The position numbers and the translations under genes were made by a program. Of a stretch of 37,430 nt of DNA, positions 32,846-37,430 are shown in pieces. Under the pieces are notes generated by a model, which was given only the letters and a program-made list of their open reading frames with translations, had not been told where the DNA came from and did not search any database. The first letter of the stretch is position 1. Each line of letters starts with the position of its first letter. Source of the stretch: Bryobacterales bacterium (GTDB taxonomy: Bacteria > Acidobacteriota > Terriglobia > Bryobacterales > Bryobacteraceae); NCBI GenBank assembly GCA_020847975.1, contig JADLBD010000274.1, forward strand, positions 1 through 37,430. Reading direction: 5' to 3'.

Positions 32846-32875
32846 ATTCTATGGATATTGCTCTGGATCAGTCAA
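32846..32875 (-). promoter_or_regulatory. Promoter of the abiE operon
   Basis: On the minus strand, TTGACT (32875-32870) and TAGAAT (32851-32846) are separated by 18 bp and lie just upstream of the abiEi start. The predicted transcript would begin about 10 bases before the TTG codon, giving a very short leader. Confidence 0.5.
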
Positions 32876-32896
32876 CTGCGACTTGACATCATACGT

Positions 32897-32925
32897 CAAT
32901 TCACATAATTAAGTTGTGTGAATTG
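32897..32925. promoter_or_regulatory. Inverted repeat upstream of abiEi, candidate operator
   Basis: CAATTCACA (32897-32905) and TGTGAATTG (32917-32925) are perfect 9-bp arms separated by 11 bp, upstream of the predicted -35. AbiEi of Streptococcus autorepresses through inverted repeats in its promoter, so this is a plausible AbiEi site. The exact role here is inferred. Confidence 0.55.
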
Positions 32926-33151
32926 GTCTCCTTTGTCAAGCGCGAACCGCCGCAGATTGACCCTGAGCACGATGGGCAGGATCGCCGTTCATATAGGAGC
33001 ATCGAAAATCTTCTCTATGCACCATGCTGCACACTATAGACAAAACAACGAAAGCACCCCGCCCATCCTGCCCATCCTGCCAAACTGGTGAAAATCACAC
33101 ACAAATTTGGACGCCAGCCGGCGTCCATCATTCCCATGAAAACAAGGGACT

Positions 33152-33182
33152 TGGACTCCAGGTGGACTCCATTTGGACTCCA
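33152..33182. repeat. Three TGGACTCCA direct repeats with 11-bp period
   Basis: Identical 9-mers start at 33152, 33163 and 33174, exactly 11 bp apart, so they lie on roughly the same face of the helix. This is the arrangement of iterons or tandem operator sites. No protein that might bind them is recognised nearby. Confidence 0.6.
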
Positions 33183-33465
33183 CGCGATCATCGCAATTCT
33201 GGAAACCACTGAAAACACAACGGTTGCCTGTTTGGCCAGTCTGACTACCCGAGGGCAGGCGCGGAGGTGCCGGGCGCTCGTTTCGCGCGTGCTGCCGTCA
33301 GCGGCGCACCCTCCTTGACACCGCGGCGCTATCGCTGACGCCTATGCCGCCCGTCATCAAGCTTACCGTCAGGCGCCAAAGGCATCTACATGACGGAAAA
33401 GATTTTTCCGCCGTCGCCGGTTTCAGCATCCCGATCATCTCATGAGGGATTTGTCAGGCCGCAAA

Positions 33466-33512
33466 CGGGCAAATTACGACAAGTTGTGACAATGCCGGGT
33501 TTGCCCGCTTTT
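33466..33512 (+). terminator. Terminator- or attenuator-like stem with T-run
   Basis: CGGGCAAA (33466-33473) pairs with TTTGCCCG (33500-33507) over a 26-base loop and is followed by CTTTTTC. It lies about 70 bp upstream of the PEP-CTERM gene, so it could end upstream transcription or attenuate that gene. The long loop makes it uncertain. Confidence 0.3.
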
Positions 33513-33579
33513 TCTTCCCAGGATTGGCCTTAAGGTGGTATCTCGCGTCTGTCAACCCAATTGTTTCAACGGAGGAGAC

Positions 33580-34371
33580 ATGAAAAAGAGGTTTTCCTTA
33601 CCACCTTTTGTCGCGATTCTCGCGGCTACCTTTTGCTCACCAACTGCCGTCAGCGCCGCCAGCCTGGTCTATGTGACCACAGCAAACCAAGCCTTTGGAA
33701 CGTTGGATCTGGATACCGGCATTTTCACCCAAACAGGATTCAATAGTGAGTATTTGCTCGGCTTAGGCAAATTGGGTGGAACTCTGTACGGAGCGGGCAA
33801 CGATGGGAATCTCTACAGTGTGAACACCGCCAACGGGAGCCTGAGCCTGATTGCGCCGCTCTCGGCGAACATCTGGGAGCTTGGATCCACCACCAGCGGT
33901 TTATATGGGCTTGGTCCCAACTATACGAATCTGTATTCTATTGACGCCGCCACTGGAGTGGCAACGCTTCTCGGCCCTACCGGGATTGTGACCGCCAACA
34001 CAAGTGGATTTTCAGTCGGAGCTTCGGCACTCTATTTGATGATTTCTTCACCGGGCGCGTCATCCCTCTATTCGTTGAACACGACAACAGGCGCCAGTAC
34101 CCTCATAGGGGCTTCCTCACCCGGTGTCTGCCTGAAGAACATGGCAGAGGTGAACGGCATCCTATACTCAGCCAGCGGCTACTGCTTTGTGGGGAGCAAG
34201 ACCTTCACGGTAAACCCCGCCAACGGAGCATCCAGTCTGCTTGCGACTGTCTCCGGCTTCGATGACTTATTGGGGATGGCTCCAGTCGCCGGCGCGTCCG
34301 CTGTTCCCGAGCCCTCGACGGGAGTGATGCTCTTGCTGGGAATACTGCTGCTCCGAAGACGCCGGGCATGA
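33580..34371 (+). CDS. PEP-CTERM sorting-signal protein with propeller-like repeats
   Basis: 263 residues from ATG 33580, preceded by GGAGGAGA; the frame extends to 33535 but without a ribosome binding site there. Signal peptide about 1-28 (FVAILAATFCSPTAVSAAS). The mature part has repeated propeller-like units (SLYSLNTTTGASTLIG, NLYSVNTANGSLSLIAPLSA, NLYSIDAATGVATLLG). The C-terminus has VPEPST, a hydrophobic helix (GVMLLLGILLL) and RRRRA, a textbook PEP-CTERM signal for exosortase processing; the exosortase is not in this window. Lower GC than its neighbours. Its 3' end is part of a 275-bp segment duplicated at 34968-35243. Confidence 0.88.
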   Translation: MKKRFSLPPFVAILAATFCSPTAVSAASLVYVTTANQAFGTLDLDTGIFTQTGFNSEYLLGLGKLGGTLYGAGNDGNLYSVNTANGSLSLIAPLSANIWELGSTTSGLYGLGPNYTNLYSIDAATGVATLLGPTGIVTANTSGFSVGASALYLMISSPGASSLYSLNTTTGASTLIGASSPGVCLKNMAEVNGILYSASGYCFVGSKTFTVNPANGASSLLATVSGFDDLLGMAPVAGASAVPEPSTGVMLLLGILLLRRRRA

Positions 34372-34479
34372 AAGAGCCATCGGGTTTGCCCGCCACGCTA
34401 CCACCGTGGCAGAATCCGCTTCCACTCCGGGTCCACCCGCTTCCGCATCTCCGCCTCATCATCGCGCTTGCGATACGGC
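34205..34479. repeat. 275-bp direct repeat, copy 1
   Basis: Copy 1 covers the last 167 bp of the PEP-CTERM gene, the short gap, and the last 85 or so bases of the glucarate-dehydratase-like gene (minus strand). Copy 2 is at 34968-35243. By eye there are about 13 substitutions and one single-base indel over the length (about 95% identity). Here the PEP-CTERM end is functional and the dehydratase end is a detached fragment fused in frame to the DUF5615 gene. Confidence 0.85.
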
Positions 34480-34664
34480 GTGAGCACGTACCCCTCGGGG
34501 ATCGTTGTGATCAGCAGGCGGCGCTCCCGTAAAGCGACGTCCCAGAAACCCGTATCCGCCAGACCCTCGTCCTCGGTCCCGCGGATGTCTTTGACGTCGT
34601 GGCCAACTTCGCGCAGGCCGTCCACGGTCATGCGCGGGATGTTCTCGTCGACGAGAATCCGCAT
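34398..34664 (-). pseudogene. DUF5615 PIN-like toxin, 3' end replaced by a dehydratase tail
   Basis: The first 54 or so residues (RILVDENIPRMTVDGLREVG, HDVKDIRGTEDEGLADTGFW, DVALRERRLLITTIPEGYVL) are a DUF5615 toxin. The last 26 residues, from PYRKRDDEAEMRKRVDPEWK to RILPRW, are identical to the C-terminus of the neighbouring glucarate-dehydratase-like enzyme. The join falls at the right end of repeat copy 1 (34479). The normal C-terminal half of the PIN-like fold is therefore missing and the toxin should be inactive. ATG 34664 lies 3 bp after the DUF433 stop. Confidence 0.82.
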
Positions 34665-34667
34665 CCG

Positions 34668-34901
34668 TCAGCGGCCCAGAGCCGATAGCGGCGTCACCTG
34701 CTCCTCAGCCAACTCGGCGGCATAATCGAGGCAAGCCATGATGTCAGCGCGGTCGAGCGAAGGATACTCCACCAGCAAGTCCTCCACCGTGTCGCCATTC
34801 GCCAGCATGCGGACAATCTGGTGGACGGGAATCCGTGTGCCCTTCACGCACGCCTGGCCGTGGCAGATGTTCGGGTCGATGGATATCCTCTTGAACGCCA
34901 C
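34668..34901 (-). CDS. DUF433 antitoxin, second copy
   Basis: 77 residues if started at GTG 34901, which has GGAGG 8 bp upstream; the frame is open six codons further to 34919. Contains the family hallmark ICHGQACVKGTRIPVHQIVR followed by YPSLDRADIMACLDYAAELA. It is complete, while its DUF5615 partner is truncated. It is only distantly similar to the DUF433 protein at 1299, so the two modules are not recent copies of one another. Confidence 0.85.
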   Translation of the reverse strand: MAFKRISIDPNICHGQACVKGTRIPVHQIVRMLANGDTVEDLLVEYPSLDRADIMACLDYAAELAEEQVTPLSALGR

Positions 34902-34967
34902 CTTCGTGTCCTCCACCACCAGTTTACTCCAAGGCGGCTGTTACTCCTGCAACCTTGAATGCCACAC

Positions 34968-35243
34968 TCACGGTAAACCCCGCCAACGGAGCGTCCAGTT
35001 TTCTTGCGACCGTCTCCGGCTTCGATGACTTATTGGGGATGGCTTCCAGTCGACGGTGCGTCCCCTGTTCCCGAGCCCTCGACGGGAGTGATGCTCTTGC
35101 TGGGAATAGTGCTGCTCCGAAGACGCCGGGCATGAAAGAGCTATCGGGTTTGTCCGCCACGCTACCACCGCGGCAGAATCCGCTTCCACTCCGGGTCCAC
35201 CCGCTTCCGCATCTCCGCCTCATCATCGCGCTTCCGGTACGGC
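34968..35243. repeat. 275-bp direct repeat, copy 2
   Basis: Second copy of the segment at 34205-34479. Here the dehydratase end is functional, and the PEP-CTERM end is a fragment (TVNPANGASSFLATVSGFDD still readable) with a one-base insertion after GLLGMA-equivalent codons and no start. The 488 bp between the copies (34480-34967) contain the DUF433 gene and the 5' part of the DUF5615 gene. Confidence 0.85.
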
Positions 35244-36463
35244 AGCTTCTCGTACCGCTCCTTCAGCCGCCCCAACTGGTCATAATCCAACTCCACCCCC
35301 AGGCCCGGCTTCGAAGGAATCCGCACACAGCCGTTCACAAACGGAATGCGCCCCCCGGCCACCACCTCGTCCTGCGCCGTCTGCCACGGATAGTGCGTAT
35401 CGCAGGCATGCGTCAGGTGCGGACAGGCAGCCGCCGCATGCGTCATGGCCATCAGGCTCACCCCCAGGTGGTTGTTCGAATGCATCGAAACCCCCAGCCC
35501 GAAAACGTGGCAGAAGTGATCCAACTGCTGCTGCGCCCGCATCCCGCCCCAATAGTGCGGATCGGACAATACAATCTGCACCGCATCGTGCTTCCACGCG
35601 ATCGGTATGTGCCGGAAGGTCGTCACCGCGACATTGCTCGCCTGCGGAGTGTCGATCCCCTTTGCCCGCAGCCGCCGCCGCACCTCGCCCATCCCTTCAA
35701 TTGTCGCGCACGGGTCCTCGAGATACCCGCCGCCCGAAAGCTCCTCCACCAGCGCCTCGCCCACCTTCACCGACGTATCCACGCTCCAGGCGCAATTCGG
35801 ATCAATCCGCAGCGGTACCGCCGGCCCGAACTCCCGCCGCAGCGCCCGGATCGTCTCAATCTCCACTTCCGGATCCAGCACGCCGCCCTTCAGCTTGATC
35901 TCCCGGAAGCCGTACTTGGCGATGAAATCCTTCGCCTGCCGCACCATCGCCTCGGGGGTCAGACCCTCCCCGTATTCGTCCTCCCGCTCATCGCCGCCAA
36001 GTCCGCCGCCGCCCGCGTGCTTGTAGAACAGGTAGGCCGAAAAGGCAACCTCGTCGCGCGCGCGCCCGCCCAGCAGATCGCATACGGGCTTGTTCAATGC
36101 CTTCCCCATGGCATCCAGGCACGCAAACTCGATGGCGGCAAACGTCCGCGCGTGCTGGTCCATGGGATTCTCTCCCGGAACCATCCATGTCTGGCTCCGG
36201 TCGCCCTCCGCCGCCTGCGCCTCGAACTCCATCCACAGCCGCGTCAACTGGAAAACATCCCGCCCGATCAGCTTCGGCTCGGCCGCCCGCAACGCCGCGA
36301 GCGGCTGCTCACCCCCGTAAGTCTCTGATATCCCTCGGATCCCTTCGTCTGTCTCGATCTCGACGATGGTCCGGATGGCGTAGGGCGCATGCAGCCCGTA
36401 GGAACTGCGCAAAGGCGGATCCGCTACCGCAATCGGATGCAAGTGGAGGGCGGTAATTTTCAT
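35162..36463 (-). CDS. Glucarate dehydratase-like enolase-superfamily enzyme
   Basis: 433 residues from ATG 36463; a GTG two codons upstream is too close to the AGGG site. Enolase-superfamily features of the glucarate dehydratase group: KxK at 190-192 (REIKLKGG), metal ligands D221 and N223 (RIDPNCAW), E249 (LEDPC) and N277 (ASNVAVT), and the catalytic His328 in GVSMHSNNHLGVSLMAMTH. The family dehydrates D-glucarate or L-idarate to 5-keto-4-deoxyglucarate in the cytoplasm. No signal peptide. Its 3' end belongs to the duplicated segment. An MFS transporter gene starts 439 bp upstream on the other strand; only the small basic protein gene lies between them. Confidence 0.87.
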   Translation of the reverse strand: MKITALHLHPIAVADPPLRSSYGLHAPYAIRTIVEIETDEGIRGISETYGGEQPLAALRAAEPKLIGRDVFQLTRLWMEFEAQAAEGDRSQTWMVPGENPMDQHARTFAAIEFACLDAMGKALNKPVCDLLGGRARDEVAFSAYLFYKHAGGGGLGGDEREDEYGEGLTPEAMVRQAKDFIAKYGFREIKLKGGVLDPEVEIETIRALRREFGPAVPLRIDPNCAWSVDTSVKVGEALVEELSGGGYLEDPCATIEGMGEVRRRLRAKGIDTPQASNVAVTTFRHIPIAWKHDAVQIVLSDPHYWGGMRAQQQLDHFCHVFGLGVSMHSNNHLGVSLMAMTHAAAACPHLTHACDTHYPWQTAQDEVVAGGRIPFVNGCVRIPSKPGLGVELDYDQLGRLKERYEKLPYRKRDDEAEMRKRVDPEWKRILPRW

Positions 36464-36477
36464 GTTCACACCCTAAA

Positions 36478-36492
36478 CGAGAATTTATCTCG
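36478..36492. promoter_or_regulatory. Palindrome in the promoter of the glucarate dehydratase-like gene
   Basis: CGAGA-ATTTA-TCTCG is a perfect 5+5+5 inverted repeat 15 bp upstream of the ATG. On the minus strand it overlaps a possible -10 (GATAAA) placed 18 bp after TTGCAA. This is a suitable place for a sugar-acid-responsive repressor; no regulator gene is in the window. Confidence 0.4.
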
Positions 36493-36678
36493 AATGTCTA
36501 CAATGAGTTGCAAAAATGATACGCCGGTAGCCGGCATGCGGCCCGGTAACGTGGAGGTGTCCGAGGGCAGATCCGGTCCCACCGGTTGGCTCCCCGCCTT
36601 TCTAATCCTCTGTTCGTCCTGCCAGAACCCCCGCTCGTCCTACCACTCCGGCCGGATCGCCCGAAGGACTGAACCCTT

Positions 36679-36834
36679 CTACTTCCTGCTGCCCCGGCGC
36701 GGGTTCCTCACGCGGCTCTGCTGGATCTTCTTCCTCTTCCTCGGCGGCTTGCTGATGATGAACGTGCCGCTGCCGATATACTCCGCCCTGTAGAGCTTCT
36801 CGTTGGTTGCTTTTTCGTCTGCCAAGCTGGTCAT
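36679..36834 (-). CDS. Small, very basic 51-residue protein
   Basis: From ATG 36834: MTSLADEKATNEKLYRAEYI, then GSGTFIISKPPRKRKKIQQS and RVRNPRRGSRK, stop TAG. The first 20 residues are polar and acidic; the rest carries about 14 Lys/Arg with short aromatic-hydrophobic strands, like a nucleic-acid-binding or ribosome-associated peptide. AGGGGA directly abuts the ATG, so initiation may be weak. The opposite strand is also open (36389-36793) but gives an implausible hydrophobic tail. I do not recognise the family; coding status rests on composition. Confidence 0.5.
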   Translation of the reverse strand: MTSLADEKATNEKLYRAEYIGSGTFIISKPPRKRKKIQQSRVRNPRRGSRK

Positions 36835-36901
36835 TCCCCTGTTCGTGATAAATCCAATCCCATATTGTAACCCGCCACGGTTTATCCTGTAAGCAAGGGC
36901 T

Positions 36902-37430
36902 TTGAAGGTCGAAACGAACAGCGCTCCCAGTGCGGGTCTATCCGGGTTGCAGGACTCCTTCCGCGCCCTCCGCCACCGCGATTTCCGTCTCTACACCGCT
37001 GGGCAATCCGTCTCCCTCATCGGAACCTGGATGCAGTCGGTCGCGCAAAGCTGGCTCGTCTACCGCCTCACCCACTCCGAATCGGCCCTCGGCGTCACGC
37101 TCTTCGCCACCTACATCCCCGTCCTCCTCCTCGGACCTCTCGGCGGGATGGCCGCCGATCGGTTCTCGCGCAAATGGATCGTCTTCACCACCCAACTCCT
37201 GGCCCTCCTCCAGGCCCTCATCCTCGCCGCCCTTACCTGGTCCGGCCGCGTCACTGCTCACCACGTCATCGCCCTCGCCGCCATCGTCGGCATCATCAGC
37301 GCTTTCGACATCCCGGGGCGCCAAACCTTGTTCATCCAGATGGTCGGCCGGCAGGACCTCATCAGCGCCATCTCCCTCAACTCCGCCGTATTCAACCTCT
37401 CCCGCATCATCGGCCCCTCCCTCGCCGGCC
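36902..37430 (+). CDS. MFS transporter, 5' part (runs off the window)
   Basis: The frame reads FRALRHRDFRLYTAGQSVSL, IGTWMQSVAQSWLVYRLTHS, ESALGVTLFATYIPVLLLGP then LGGMAADRFSRKWIVFTTQL and FNLSRIIGPSLAG at the edge. This is the N-terminal half of an EntS-like major facilitator (MFS_3) with about four to five helices visible, including the conserved GxLADRxxRK loop between helices 2 and 3. No ATG exists in frame; TTG 36902 next to AAGGG is the best start. The substrate is unknown. The gene is incomplete at the right edge. Confidence 0.85.
   Translation, partial: MKVETNSAPSAGLSGLQDSFRALRHRDFRLYTAGQSVSLIGTWMQSVAQSWLVYRLTHSESALGVTLFATYIPVLLLGPLGGMAADRFSRKWIVFTTQLLALLQALILAALTWSGRVTAHHVIALAAIVGIISAFDIPGRQTLFIQMVGRQDLISAISLNSAVFNLSRIIGPSLAG

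Larger units (their letters stand above)
32926..33579. other. Long intergenic region with hairpins and short repeats
   Basis: No protein recognised in either strand. It contains a 7-bp-arm hairpin (GGACGCC/GGCGTCC, 33109-33126), three copies of TGGACTCCA, a CGGAAAA/TTTTCCG hairpin (33394-33410), and the terminator-like element at 33466-33512. The density of structure suggests an untranslated RNA or a complex promoter region for the PEP-CTERM gene. Confidence 0.45.

Noticed and set aside
33313..33350. TTGACA hexamer as a promoter
   Set aside because: No acceptable -10 hexamer at 16-18 bp spacing.
33440..33560. Sigma-54 promoter expected for some PEP-CTERM genes
   Set aside because: No TGGC-N7-TTGC type element could be found.
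34205..35243. Insertion-sequence origin of the 275-bp repeat
   Set aside because: The repeats are pieces of host genes, with no transposase and no terminal inverted repeats between them.
34955..36328. 457-residue plus-strand frame beginning with a PEP-CTERM-like piece
   Set aside because: Only the first 28 or so residues are real, a duplicated gene fragment; the rest is antisense to the dehydratase.
36389..36793. 134-residue plus-strand frame with a hydrophobic C-terminus
   Set aside because: It overlaps the dehydratase start and is antisense to the more plausible small basic protein; no ribosome binding site.

Overview
The window most likely comes from an acidobacterium of the Bryobacterales/Solibacteres type. 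This is inferred from gene content, not from a marker gene. It is GC-rich and carries a 1072-residue Oar-like TonB-dependent receptor with an N-terminal carboxypeptidase-regulatory domain, a quinoprotein dehydrogenase with fused cytochrome c domains, a PEP-CTERM protein, secreted beta-propeller proteins, a membrane Ser/Thr kinase and two enolase-superfamily sugar-acid dehydratases. I found no rRNA, tRNA, CRISPR array, transposase or integrase.

Layout. 1-3360 is accessory DNA: a 93-bp repeat at the left edge, an intact PIN toxin-antitoxin (TA) pair, a DUF433/DUF5615 pair with a frameshifted toxin, a dihydrofolate-reductase-like gene, and a BrnTA pair with a doubly frameshifted toxin. 3361-4801 is lower-GC DNA with a DoxX-like membrane protein and a small secreted protein. 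4850-9321 holds an XRE/substrate-binding regulator downstream of the large TonB receptor. 9733-15356 is a complete tripartite RND efflux operon (adaptor, pump, TolC-like). 15472-20089 has a membrane kinase, a chimeric secreted remnant and an FAD oxidoreductase with SLH-like repeats.

20361-22873 is a second accessory block. It holds a three-gene toxin / MqsA-like antitoxin / SecB-like chaperone module (a TAC system) with a toxin I cannot assign, a small unknown ORF, and a frameshifted HicB-like antitoxin. 22939-30684 is mostly core-like: a PD40 propeller protein, a rhamnonate-dehydratase-like enzyme co-oriented with a PQQ dehydrogenase, a stress protein, a ClpS adaptor, a Dabb-domain protein and an octaheme hydroxylamine-oxidoreductase-like cytochrome. 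30737-32828 contains a truncated HTH antitoxin remnant and an AbiE type IV TA pair whose toxin has an in-frame amber stop. 33580-36463 holds a PEP-CTERM protein, a second DUF433/DUF5615 pair and a glucarate-dehydratase-like enzyme. A 275-bp direct repeat there shows that the 3' ends of both flanking genes were duplicated around the TA pair. The window ends in a small basic protein gene and the 5' part of an MFS transporter.

Two themes stand out. First, eight TA-type loci are scattered among otherwise chromosomal genes. In four of them the toxin is broken while the antitoxin partner is intact, although about 20 kb of large genes nearby are unbroken. Second, periplasmic sugar oxidation (quinoprotein) next to an aldonate dehydratase, plus a glucarate-type dehydratase next to an MFS transporter, points to oxidative sugar and sugar-acid catabolism. 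The best candidate for an undescribed system is the toxin-antitoxin-chaperone module at 20361-21988.
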